Shown here: positions 8,118 to 15,757 of the stretch, piece after piece | Numbering within the stretch: the first letter of the stretch is position 1 | How the letters are laid out: each line of letters begins with the position of its first letter | NCBI RefSeq assembly: GCF_003014555.1 | Contig: NZ_PYGE01000003.1 | Span: 1 to 64,000 of the forward strand | Origin: Haloactinopolyspora alba | Lineage (GTDB): Bacteria; Actinomycetota; Actinomycetes; Jiangellales; Jiangellaceae | DNA length: 64,000 bases | Direction: 5' to 3' | Position numbers and translations under genes: made by a program | Notes under the pieces: model-generated | What the model was told of the DNA's origin: nothing | What the model saw: the letters and a program-made list of their open reading frames with translations, nothing else | The model's database searches: none

Positions 8118-9427
8118 CGCAGCCTGGAGAAGGCGGTGGCCAGCTCGTCCTCAGCCTTCGCCAGCCGGTCCTCGACGTCGGATCCGTTCCGGATGTCCTC
8201 GAAGACGTTCACCATCATCTCCTCGAACTGGATGTATCCCGGGCTCGGCGGACGGTGCACGGCGGTGTTCTCCAGCTCGTGCAGCATGAGGTCGCCGGCA
8301 CCGTCGGTCACGCCCGGGACGGACTCGTCGAGACGGGTGACGTACTTGTCGAAAGCGTTCGCGTTCGTCGGCGGGATCAGGATCTTCTCGATGGTCGCCA
8401 GGCTGCCCTCGGTGGTGAGCGCCGCCCAGCGGAGGAACTCCTTCGCCTGCTCGACGTTCTCGGAGTTCGGGTTGATGCCCCAGGACCAGGAGTCCGTGGG
8501 CGTGGTGGGCTCGCCCTCGGCGAAGTACGGATGCGGCGCGAGGCCGAAGGTCGCGCCCTCCTCCTTCCAGCCGGGGATCACCCACGGCCCGCCCACGTAG
8601 AACGCGGCCTTGCCCGCCGAGAACAGCGGGCCCATCTGGTCCGGCGCGATGCCCCGCGGCGCGATCCCCTGCTCGTGGATGTCCTGGTACCAGTTCATGG
8701 CGGTGATCCACGGGTCGTTGGTCAGGTTCGGCGTGAGCAGGTCGTCGCCTTCGAGCCCGGGGCCGCCGCCGAGCGACTCGGCCAGCGGCTGCAGCTGGTA
8801 GTACCGGTTGACCTGCTCGATCAGCAGTCCGTGCTCGGCGCCGGCCGCCTGTGCCTTCCGTGCGGCGTCGGTGACCTGTTTCCAGGTCCAGCGCTTCGCG
8901 GGGTCCTTCGTCGGCGGCTCGACACCGGCCTGGGCCAGCAGGTCCGGGTTGTAGTAGAGGTACTGCGACGACGTCCAGATGGGCAGCGACCACAGACTGC
9001 CGTCGACGATGTTCGGTTCCATCGCGGACGGGATGGTCGCGGCCTCGGCCTCGTCGCGGAGATCGCTGATCTCGAGCAGCTGGCCACGGGCGACGATGCC
9101 GGGGATCCGGGACGGGTCCGCGGTGTACACGTCGATGGACGTGTCGCCCTGGCCCAACCTCGACTGCAGGGTGCTCTGCAGCTGGTCGAACGGGACGTTG
9201 GTGGTCTCGATCCGCACGTTCGGGTGCTCGGCCTCGTACGCCTTCACCAGCGGGTCGAACGAGCCGGCCACCTCCGGATGGACGAACTGCAGCGTGACGG
9301 TCTCTCCGGAGCCTCCTTCGGCGTCCGTGCCGGCGCCACCGCATGCCGCGAGGGTGCACATCCCCGCGGTCACCGCGATCGCACCGAGCCTGCGCCCGAT
9401 CCGGCGGGTCGATCTCGGATTGCTCAT
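8114..9427 (-). CDS. ABC importer solute-binding lipoprotein (family 1)
   Basis: A 437-residue extracytoplasmic binding protein. The signal peptide ends in a lipobox, TLAAC, so it is anchored to the outer face of the membrane. The mature part has the two-lobe family 1 fold, with typical blocks VTLQFVHPEV, YEAEHPNVRIE, LPIWTSSQYLYYN and GGPWVIPGW. The start has AGGAGG five bases upstream. Its promoter carries two copies of the LacI-type operator. Context (ribokinase, nucleoside hydrolases) suggests a nucleoside, ribose-containing glycoside or pentose ligand, although classic ribose importers are of a different (CUT2) class. Confidence 0.93.
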   Translation of the reverse strand: MSNPRSTRRIGRRLGAIAVTAGMCTLAACGGAGTDAEGGSGETVTLQFVHPEVAGSFDPLVKAYEAEHPNVRIETTNVPFDQLQSTLQSRLGQGDTSIDVYTADPSRIPGIVARGQLLEISDLRDEAEAATIPSAMEPNIVDGSLWSLPIWTSSQYLYYNPDLLAQAGVEPPTKDPAKRWTWKQVTDAARKAQAAGAEHGLLIEQVNRYYQLQPLAESLGGGPGLEGDDLLTPNLTNDPWITAMNWYQDIHEQGIAPRGIAPDQMGPLFSAGKAAFYVGGPWVIPGWKEEGATFGLAPHPYFAEGEPTTPTDSWSWGINPNSENVEQAKEFLRWAALTTEGSLATIEKILIPPTNANAFDKYVTRLDESVPGVTDGAGDLMLHELENTAVHRPPSPGYIQFEEMMVNVFEDIRNGSDVEDRLAKAEDELATAFSRLR

Positions 9428-9440
9428 GCCATCCTCCTCA

Positions 9441-9462
9441 GCCGCCGCCTCCCTGCGGCGGC
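9441..9462 (-). promoter_or_regulatory. GC-rich hairpin just upstream of the binding-protein ribosome site
   Basis: Eight-base arms GCCGCCGC and GCGGCGGC enclose a six-base loop. On the leftward mRNA the hairpin ends two bases before the AGGAGG ribosome site. It could stabilise the mRNA end or modulate initiation. It could also be chance in GC-rich DNA. Confidence 0.4.
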
Positions 9463-9479
9463 GCGATCGCCGATGTCGC

Positions 9480-9527
9480 GCTACTCGAGTTGCGCGCTGT
9501 TCTACACGAGTTGACAGTGGTTGGCAA
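9480..9527 (-). promoter_or_regulatory. Promoter of the importer operon with two LacI-type operators
   Basis: On the minus strand, -35 TTGCCA (9527-9522) and -10 TAGAAC (9504-9499) are 17 bases apart. Operator 1, TCTACACGAGTTGA on the plus strand (9501-9514), overlaps the -10. Operator 2, GCTACTCGAGTTGC (9480-9493), lies just downstream. Their centres are 21 bases apart, two helical turns, so repressor dimers would sit on one face. Both follow a CG-centred palindrome of the form TCTACWCGWGTAGA, as expected for LacI-family proteins. Confidence 0.75.
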
Positions 9528-9578
9528 GACTCCGCCGCGCCCGTATCCGAGCGTGCGGCCGGGGCGGTCGGGCGGACA

Positions 9579-10529
9579 TCACAGGTGGTCCAGGACGTAC
9601 TGGTCGAACAGCTTCACGAACCCGGGCACGTCGACGTCGACCGCCACGTCGGCATTCGTGTGTTCCAGCGGACAACCCAGGACGTCGCGGTCCCACCAGA
9701 TGGCGCTGGCGCCCTGGGACGGCCCGCGGCCGGCGTCGATCTCCACCCGCGCCGGCCTGGTGGTCACGACCTCCGGCGCGAGCACCGTGGCCATGGTCAG
9801 CGTGTCGAACATCGGAATGCCGGCCTCGCCGCCACGTTCCAGGGCGTCCAGCCAGGGCGCGCACGACGCGCGCACGTAATCGGCCAGCGGGCCGTCCCCC
9901 GTACGCGTCAGCACGTCGCGGGTGAACCGGACGCGGTGACAGACCTCCAGTGTCACCAGCCTGATCGGCCAGTCCGCGGCGAACACCGCCGCCGCGGCCT
10001 CGGGATCGCACCAGAAGTTGAACTCGGCCGCGGGCGTGACGTTGCCGGGCTCACGGCCGGTGCCGCCCATGATCACCAGCCGCTCGACCGCGCCGGCGAT
10101 ACGGGGTTCCAGCAGCAGGGCCAGGGCCACGTTCGTCAGCGGCCCGATGGCGACCAGCGTCACCGGTTCCGGTGCGTCGAGCACGCTACGCACGATCAGT
10201 TCCGGCGCGCTCGCCGGAGCCGGCGGGTCGACGGGAGGCGCCAGCCGCGGCAGCTCGAGCTTGCGAGCCTGCCAGTCGGCCTGCTCGCTCCGGTACGGCA
10301 TCAGCGCGCGCGCCGGTCCCGCCGCGAGCGGCACGCCGGAACTGCCGTGCAGATCCAGCAGATGCCTGGCGTTGGCGTACGCCAGCTCCAGTGGGACGTT
10401 GCCGTTGACGACACTGATACCGGCGACGTCGACCGCCGGCGCGTTCAGCGCCATCAGGATCGCGAACGCGTCCTCGGGGTCTCCGCCCAGCACACCCATC
10501 GCCGGATCGGTGTCGATGACCACCCGCAT
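9579..10529 (-). CDS. Ribonucleoside hydrolase (IunH family)
   Basis: A 316-residue enzyme that hydrolyses the N-glycosidic bond of nucleosides to ribose and base. The N-terminal metal loop reads DTDPAMGVLGGDPEDA (6-21), the longer variant of the DxDxxxDD calcium site. Further family marks are GPLTNVALAL, the VIMGGTG strand, AEFNFWCDPEAA and MFDTLTMATVL. I chose the ATG with GGAGG seven bases upstream; a frame-open codon ten residues earlier would run almost into the operator. It has its own promoter and operator, and shares an intergenic region with the divergent LacI gene. With ribokinase in the neighbouring operon it completes a nucleoside salvage route. Confidence 0.93.
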   Translation of the reverse strand: MRVVIDTDPAMGVLGGDPEDAFAILMALNAPAVDVAGISVVNGNVPLELAYANARHLLDLHGSSGVPLAAGPARALMPYRSEQADWQARKLELPRLAPPVDPPAPASAPELIVRSVLDAPEPVTLVAIGPLTNVALALLLEPRIAGAVERLVIMGGTGREPGNVTPAAEFNFWCDPEAAAAVFAADWPIRLVTLEVCHRVRFTRDVLTRTGDGPLADYVRASCAPWLDALERGGEAGIPMFDTLTMATVLAPEVVTTRPARVEIDAGRGPSQGASAIWWDRDVLGCPLEHTNADVAVDVDVPGFVKLFDQYVLDHL

Positions 10530-10559
10530 GTGTCTTCCTCCGTCTGTCGGCCATCGCAT

Positions 10560-10588
10560 TGTCTACACGTGTTGAGCGGTCGACGCAA
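10560..10588 (-). promoter_or_regulatory. Nucleoside hydrolase promoter with LacI-type operator
   Basis: On the minus strand, -35 TTGCGT (10588-10583) and -10 TAGACA (10565-10560) are 17 bases apart. The operator TCTACACGTGTTGA (10562-10575, plus-strand reading) overlaps the -10 in the same register as at the importer promoter. It is one mismatch from a perfect CG-centred palindrome. Confidence 0.75.
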
Positions 10589-10676
10589 CCCACTCCGTCA
10601 CCGTGCGGACGGACTCCGCAGCTGAAACCTCGCTCGAGGGAACGGAGACCGTAGAATCTGGACCAGACGTCGTGAC

Positions 10677-10689
10677 TTACTCGTGTAGA
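10677..10689 (+). promoter_or_regulatory. LacI-type operator in front of the regulator gene
   Basis: TTACTCGTGTAGA is the reverse complement of the operator form found at the two catabolic promoters. It lies immediately before the AAGGAGG ribosome site of the LacI gene. A -10-like TAGAAT (10652-10657) upstream would place the operator in the early transcribed region, so autoregulation by roadblock is plausible. No good -35 is seen. Confidence 0.65.
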
Positions 10690-10705
10690 AGGAGGCGGGC
10701 CCTCG

Positions 10706-11755
10706 GTGGTGAACCGCAATGACGTGGCGCACCGCGCCGGCGTGTCGGTGGCTGTCGTGAGCTACGTGCTGAACGACGGGCCGCGCCCTGTCTCGGACAC
10801 CAGCCGGCAGAAGGTCCTGCGCGCCATCGAGGAACTCGACTACCGCCCCAACCGGGTGGCCAGCGCCCTCAGGTCACGCCGGACCTGGTCCATCGGCCTC
10901 GTCGTGCCGGACAACTCCAACCCGTTCTTCGCCCAGCTCGCGCACGCCATCGAGGACGACGCCTTCAGCCGCGGCTACTCCCTGCTGCTCGGCAACGCCT
11001 CCGGCGACCGCGCACGCGAGCAGAACTACCTCGAGACCTTCCAGGACCGACGCGTCGACGGCCTGATCGTCGTGTCCAACCGCCCCTCCGCCGAGCTCGC
11101 CCGCAACTACGACGCCGCCGTCCCCCTCGTCGTGGTCTCCGACCACTCCGTCGCCGGGCTCCCGTCGGTGTCCACCGTGAAGGCGGACAACTCCGGCGGT
11201 GCCCGCAACGCCACCGAGCACCTCGTGCGGCACGGGCATCGCCGCATCGCCTGTCTTCTCGGGCCGCGCGACAGTGCGCCGGCCATCGAGCGCCATGCCG
11301 GCTGGAAGCAGGCTCTCGGCGACGCCGGCCTCGACGCGGCCGCGGACCTCGTGCGGTGGACGACGTTCACCCGCAGCGCCGGGCACCTGTCCGCCGTCGA
11401 CCTCCTGTCCGGTGCGAACCCGCCCAGCGCGGTGTTCGCCGCCACCGACCACCAGGCCTTCGGCGTCCTGCGCGCCGCGGCCGATCTGGGGCTGCGCGTA
11501 CCCGACGACGTCGCCGTCATCGGCTTCGACGGCATCGCCGAGGCGGACTACAGCGTGCCGCGGCTGGCGACCGTCAAGCAGCCGGTGACCGACATCGCCG
11601 CGCGCGCGGTCGAACTGCTGCTGCGCGACCGGCGTGACACGGTCGGTGTCCACGAGGTCTTTCCGCTGACGCTGCTGGCGCGCGGATCGTGCGGCTGCCC
11701 GGATCCGCGGTCGACGTCGTCCGGGCAGACCGTCGCGGCCACCGCCGTCGGGTGA
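10706..11755 (+). CDS. LacI-family repressor of the nucleoside/pentose locus
   Basis: A 349-residue regulator. The N-terminal helix-turn-helix and hinge helix are clear: NRNDVAHRAGVSVAVVSYVL, then YRPNRVASALRSRRT. The C-terminal part is a periplasmic-binding-protein-like sensor with LVVPDNSNPFF, RRVDGLIVVS, ATDHQAFGVL and VIGFDGI. The start is the first of two consecutive GTG codons after AAGGAGG. The gene is divergent from the nucleoside hydrolase gene and next to the importer operon. Matching CG-centred operators lie at both promoters and before this gene, so it very probably represses all three units and is induced by a sugar or nucleoside. The extra C-terminal 20 residues look unstructured. 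Confidence 0.93.
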   Translation: MVNRNDVAHRAGVSVAVVSYVLNDGPRPVSDTSRQKVLRAIEELDYRPNRVASALRSRRTWSIGLVVPDNSNPFFAQLAHAIEDDAFSRGYSLLLGNASGDRAREQNYLETFQDRRVDGLIVVSNRPSAELARNYDAAVPLVVVSDHSVAGLPSVSTVKADNSGGARNATEHLVRHGHRRIACLLGPRDSAPAIERHAGWKQALGDAGLDAAADLVRWTTFTRSAGHLSAVDLLSGANPPSAVFAATDHQAFGVLRAAADLGLRVPDDVAVIGFDGIAEADYSVPRLATVKQPVTDIAARAVELLLRDRRDTVGVHEVFPLTLLARGSCGCPDPRSTSSGQTVAATAVG

Positions 11756-11886
11756 CCGTGAGAGGCCGGCATGCCCGACTCGCTCGCGTGGTCGGCCGCG
11801 CTGGAGTCGGTCGCCGAGACCGCGGACAGCTGACCCGATCGCCGCCGGAACCGTAACGAACCGGCGCATGCGGGTACGTGTCCGGC

Positions 11887-12789
11887 ATGACTGCGTGTCG
11901 GCCACCACTGCCCGGCTCATTCGTCCTCGTCACCGGCCTCGTCGCCGTAATGGTCACCGGGCTCGTCGCCTGCACCTCGGCGACGCCTGAGGACACACCG
12001 GAGAACGCGTCGGGCACGGCCGGGACACACGAGCCGGGCGCCACGACCTCCGGCACCGGCGCGACGGACCCGGCGGCGTCCAGGCGGGCGCGTCGCGCGC
12101 CGCCGCCGATGCTGCCGAACCTGCGGAGCCTGCCGGCCGAGGACGTCCAGATCCGGCCGGCCGACGAAGGCGGGCGTGAGCTGCGTTTCGCCGCCGCTTT
12201 GGCCAACGTCGGCACCGGCCCGCTGATCGCCGTGCCCGGCGACGGACCCGGCTGCCCGACCGGGCAACGCCGCACCAGCCAGGTCATCGCCGTCGACGCG
12301 AACCGCAACGGAACGTACGACCGGGGAACAGACCCGGGCGGCAAACGCGTCGAGGCCGGCTGCATGCTGGACCATCCGACGCACGACCACTGGCATTTCG
12401 ACGCCTCGGCCAGTTACGTCCTCACGCGACCGGGTGACGCCGAGCCGATCGCCGCGACCGACAAGGTGAGCTTCTGCCTGCGGGACAGCCGCCGGCTCGC
12501 TGGCGAGCGCTGGGCCGGCGCAACCGAGACGTACGGTGACTGCGACCGCGACAGCACCCAGGGGATCTCGGTCGGCTACGCGGACGTGTACGACGTCGAG
12601 ACCGACGGCCAGTCGCTGCCGCTGGCCGACGACCTGCCCGACGGCGTCTACTGCCTCACGTTGACCGCCGACCCGAACGGGCTGCTGCGCGAGACCAGGG
12701 AGGACGACAACGCCGCCGTCGCCGCCGTCCGGATCACGGGGACGCAGGCGGCCGACGCACCGTCGACCGCCTGCGCACCTGCGTCCTGA
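11887..12789 (+). CDS. Lysyl oxidase-like copper lipoprotein
   Basis: A 300-residue predicted lipoprotein. The signal segment ends at a lipobox LVAC with C29, followed by a Thr/Ala/Gly-rich linker to about residue 75. The remainder matches the lysyl oxidase catalytic domain: the copper site THDHWHF gives H166, H168 and H170. DKVSFCLRD supplies K193 and GISVGYADVY supplies Y231, the pair that would form the lysine tyrosylquinone cofactor. Paired cysteines (C197, C219, C256) also fit. These enzymes oxidise primary amines, classically peptidyl lysine, to aldehydes. The bacterial substrate is unknown; surface proteins or amines are candidates. A GTG three codons upstream is an alternative start. 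It stands alone, convergent with the ABC exporter genes. Confidence 0.85.
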   Translation: MTACRPPLPGSFVLVTGLVAVMVTGLVACTSATPEDTPENASGTAGTHEPGATTSGTGATDPAASRRARRAPPPMLPNLRSLPAEDVQIRPADEGGRELRFAAALANVGTGPLIAVPGDGPGCPTGQRRTSQVIAVDANRNGTYDRGTDPGGKRVEAGCMLDHPTHDHWHFDASASYVLTRPGDAEPIAATDKVSFCLRDSRRLAGERWAGATETYGDCDRDSTQGISVGYADVYDVETDGQSLPLADDLPDGVYCLTLTADPNGLLRETREDDNAAVAAVRITGTQAADAPSTACAPAS

Positions 12790-12795
12790 CTGCGG

Positions 12796-13632
12796 TCAGG
12801 CGTCCCGCCGGGAGAACAGGACCCCGGCCACCAGCAGGAGCAGCGCCGTCTCGCCGCTGAAGACCGCGAACCCGACCCACGGATCGAGCAGGTCCGGGTT
12901 GAACGACTCGACCACCGCGATCGAGCCGCCCGCGTTGCCCGGCATCAGCTTCGTCAGCCACTCCCCCAGCGCTCCCGGCACCAGGCCGACCAGGTTGCCG
13001 AGGACGAAGATCAACGCGATGCCTACGGTGACGGCTCCGGCCGTGTGCCGCATCAGCATGCCCAGACCGAGTCCGAACAACCCCAGCACGGCGAGGAACA
13101 GGCCACCGCCGAACAGCGTCCGGAGCACACCGGGGTCGTCGAGCGCCAGCCCGACACCTTCCTGTCCGAGGAAGAAGTTCCCGGTCAGGAAGCTCGCGAC
13201 CGAGGTAGCCGTGCCGAGCACCAGCAGCAACCCGCCCAGTGCGAACGCCTTTGCCAGCAGAACCGACCAGCGCCGTGGTGACGCAGCGAGCGTCGTGCGG
13301 ATCATCCCGCTGGAGTACTCCGCGGACGCGACGATCACGCCGAGCACCAGCGCAGCGATCTGGCCGAACATCAGCCCCCAGGTGGCGAACGCACCGGGAG
13401 ACTCGTCGGTGCCGCCTGCCGCCAGGTCACCGGCGACACCCCAGCAGATCAGCCCGGTGAGGCCGACACTGACGACGAACAGCAGGGACAACGTCCAGGT
13501 CGTGGAACGTACGGTACGGATCTTCGTCCACTCGGCGTCCAGGATCCGGCCGAACGAGGCCCGCGGAGTTCTCTGTCGGTCCGGCGCGCTCCGCGCCGGT
13601 ACCCGCTGCTCCTCGGTGGCGGTGATGGTCAT
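12796..13632 (-). CDS. ABC-2 type exporter permease
   Basis: About 278 residues with six predicted membrane segments after a 45-residue basic cytoplasmic N-terminus. The block ILDAEWTKIRTVRSTTW before the first segment is typical of ABC-2 permeases paired with BcrA/NatA-type ATPases, and SAEYSSGMIRTTL marks the cytoplasmic loop. I chose the ATG with GGAG ten bases upstream; a GTG three codons earlier overlaps the ATPase stop codon. It forms an exporter with the ATPase encoded just upstream. The cargo is unknown. Confidence 0.88.
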   Translation of the reverse strand: MTITATEEQRVPARSAPDRQRTPRASFGRILDAEWTKIRTVRSTTWTLSLLFVVSVGLTGLICWGVAGDLAAGGTDESPGAFATWGLMFGQIAALVLGVIVASAEYSSGMIRTTLAASPRRWSVLLAKAFALGGLLLVLGTATSVASFLTGNFFLGQEGVGLALDDPGVLRTLFGGGLFLAVLGLFGLGLGMLMRHTAGAVTVGIALIFVLGNLVGLVPGALGEWLTKLMPGNAGGSIAVVESFNPDLLDPWVGFAVFSGETALLLLVAGVLFSRRDA

Positions 13633-13637
13633 GGTGG

Positions 13638-14606
13638 TCACACTCCGGCGGGGGTCAGGTGGGTCTGGTCGGCAGCGCTGTCGGGTGCGTGGGCCGCGCC
13701 GGGCACGCCGGCGTGGTACTCGACGCTGTCCTCGGTCAGGCGCATGAAGGCGTCTTCCAGCGACGCCTGCACACCGCCCAGTTCGTGCAGGTACAGGCCG
13801 TGCGCTCCGGCGATGTCACCGATGGCTTCCGCGGTGGCGCCGTACACGGCCATCGCGCCGTCGTCGGCCCGTTCGACCCGCCAGCCCTGGCCGGTCATCC
13901 GCTCGGCGAGCTCACCCGCCTGCGGCGAGCGGACCCGGACGTAGCCGGCCGAGTTGCGCGCGATGAAGTCGTTCATGTCGGTGTCGGCGAGGATCCGGCC
14001 CTTGCCGACGACGAGCAGGTGATCGGCGGTCAGCGCCATCTCCGACATCAGGTGGCTGGAGACGAACACCGTGCGGCCCTCGGCCGCCAGGCTGCGGATC
14101 AGCGTGCGGATCCACCGGATGCCCTCGGGGTCGAGCCCGTTGACCGGCTCGTCGAACAGCAGCACCCCCGGGTCTCCGAGCAGCGCGGCTGCGATGCCGA
14201 GCCGCTGGCCCATGCCGAGGGAGAACCCTCCGGAGCGTTTGCTGGCCACGTCGGTCAGCCCGACCAGGTCGATCACCTCGTCGACGCGGCGGCGCGCGAT
14301 CCCGTTGCTCTTGGCCATCCAGAGCAGGTGGTTGTAGGCGGTACGGCCGCCGTGGATCGCCTTCGCCTCGAGCAGGGCGCCGACCTCGTGCAGCGGCGCG
14401 GGCAGGTCGCGGTAGGCACGGCCGTTCACGGTGACGGACCCGGCCGACGGGCGGTCCAGGCCCATCACCATCCGCATCGTCGTGGACTTCCCGGCGCCGT
14501 TCGGCCCGAGGAACCCAGTGACCGTGCCCGGCTCGACGGTGAAGTCGATCGCGTCGACGGCGGTCTTGTCCCCGTAACGTTTGGTGAGTCGTTCTGCCGT
14601 GATCAT
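13638..14606 (-). CDS. ABC exporter ATPase, BcrA/NatA type
   Basis: A 322-residue ATPase with Walker A GPNGAGKST, an unusual signature SLGMGQR in place of LSGGQ, Walker B VLLFDEP and the switch histidine in FVSSHL. The C-terminal 90 residues are a regulatory extension common to this group. The ATG has GAGGAA five bases upstream; the upstream frame is arginine-rich and not coding-like. It is coupled to the permease gene. Upstream lie three 11-base-spaced TCAGGG repeats, suggesting control by an OmpR/PhoB-type regulator. Confidence 0.92.
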   Translation of the reverse strand: MITAERLTKRYGDKTAVDAIDFTVEPGTVTGFLGPNGAGKSTTMRMVMGLDRPSAGSVTVNGRAYRDLPAPLHEVGALLEAKAIHGGRTAYNHLLWMAKSNGIARRRVDEVIDLVGLTDVASKRSGGFSLGMGQRLGIAAALLGDPGVLLFDEPVNGLDPEGIRWIRTLIRSLAAEGRTVFVSSHLMSEMALTADHLLVVGKGRILADTDMNDFIARNSAGYVRVRSPQAGELAERMTGQGWRVERADDGAMAVYGATAEAIGDIAGAHGLYLHELGGVQASLEDAFMRLTEDSVEYHAGVPGAAHAPDSAADQTHLTPAGV

Positions 14607-14701
14607 GGACGTTCCTCGCGTCTCTGGTCGATGTCCGCGACCGGGCCTCCCGGTGCGTTCGATGACCACGCTACGACGCGTTGACCTGGAACGATACGGC
14701 T

Positions 14702-14730
14702 TTCAGGGTGGGTTCAGGGGCGGCTCAGGG
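14702..14730 (-). promoter_or_regulatory. Three 11-base direct repeats of TCAGGG
   Basis: TTCAGGG, TTCAGGG and CTCAGGG begin at 14702, 14713 and 14724, exactly 11 bases apart. Such spacing is the usual footprint of OmpR/PhoB-family response regulators. The repeats sit about 95-125 bases before the ABC ATPase start and 26 bases past the GDPD stop. No such regulator gene is nearby; the only response regulator in the window is NarL-type. Confidence 0.5.
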
Positions 14731-14756
14731 TCATCTCGGGGCCACCCCGGACCCGG

Positions 14757-15665
14757 TCAGCGCAGGGTCAGCGACTGCGGGTAGTCGGTGATGATCCCGT
14801 CGACGCCCAGATCGCGGACCGTCCGCAGCCGGCCGGGCTCGTCGACGGTCCAGACGTTGATCTCCATCCCCAGCTCGTGCACCCGCTCGACCAGGTCGGT
14901 GTCGGTCACCGTCCACTGCGGGTTGACCTGGTCGGCCCAGGTGCTCAGCTCGGTGAGCTCGGCTTCGGTCGGACGCTCGGCGTCCAGCACGCCCACCGGG
15001 ACGTCCGGGAGCGCGTCGTGGAACTCGCGCGCGTCGCCGGGCGCGAACGACTGGACGGCCAACTGCTCGCGTTCGAGGGCACCGTCGACGTAGTCCGGGA
15101 TCGACCTCAGCTCGGTGGCCAGCTGTGTCGGCAGGCCGGTGTTCTGATAGTGCCCGCACGGGCTGATCTCGGCCAGCAGGCCGGTGTGCCTGCCGAGCCG
15201 GCGGATCACCTCCCGGACGGTGATGATCGGCTCGCCGGCGAAGCGCTCGTCGAACCACGACCCGGAGTCGAGGGTGCGCAACTCCGCCAGGGTGAACTCC
15301 GAGATCCGGTACGAGGAGCGGCCGGGGAAGCGCTCTTCCACGTCGGTCGTGCGCTCCATGGTGCAGTCGTGGAAGTTCACCAGTCGCCCGTCCCGCGTCC
15401 GCTGCACGTCGATCTCGACGAAGTCGGCACGCTGGCGCACCGCGGCGGTGACGGCGGCGGCGCTGTTCTCCGGAGCGACACCGGACGAGCCCCGGTGTGC
15501 GATGACGTCGACGCCGTCGGGTCCCGCGTCGGCCGGTGCCGCCGGTGCCGCAACGCCCGGCCGGGGCTGCGAGGGTGCTTCGGCGGGCACGACGGACGCC
15601 GCGACGGCGGCGGCAGGGGCGGTCATCAGCAGGGCGGCCGTGCGCACGGTACGGGCGAGTCTCAT
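14757..15665 (-). CDS. Secreted glycerophosphodiester phosphodiesterase
   Basis: A 302-residue GDPD that hydrolyses glycerophosphodiesters to glycerol 3-phosphate and an alcohol. I chose the ATG with GGAGGT five bases upstream; it gives a signal peptide (MRLARTVRTAALL to an AAVAAS site). Catalytic blocks are IAHRGSSGVAPENS, with the catalytic histidine and arginine, VEIDVQRTRDG and the second histidine in VNFHD. The C-terminus has the typical INVWTVDEP and GIITDYP. It acts outside the membrane, probably on phospholipid head groups or teichoic acid fragments. A second GDPD gene with two domains lies 22 kb downstream. Confidence 0.92.
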   Translation of the reverse strand: MRLARTVRTAALLMTAPAAAVAASVVPAEAPSQPRPGVAAPAAPADAGPDGVDVIAHRGSSGVAPENSAAAVTAAVRQRADFVEIDVQRTRDGRLVNFHDCTMERTTDVEERFPGRSSYRISEFTLAELRTLDSGSWFDERFAGEPIITVREVIRRLGRHTGLLAEISPCGHYQNTGLPTQLATELRSIPDYVDGALEREQLAVQSFAPGDAREFHDALPDVPVGVLDAERPTEAELTELSTWADQVNPQWTVTDTDLVERVHELGMEINVWTVDEPGRLRTVRDLGVDGIITDYPQSLTLR

Positions 15666-15757
15666 GACGAACCTCCGATTCACGGGTGCGAGTGCACAGA
15701 CTCACCCACGGACGTGACGCGGAGTCGGCATCGAGTCGACGCCCCGGTGGACACCTT

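Noticed and set aside
9441-9462. A riboswitch in the binding-protein leader
   Set aside because: Only one simple GC hairpin is present; no known aptamer core is visible, and the LacI operators explain regulation.
11771-11833. A 20-codon open frame after the LacI gene (MPDSLAWSAALESVAETADS)
   Set aside because: It is very short, with only a weak purine stretch upstream and no recognisable motif. It could be a remnant but I cannot support it as a gene.
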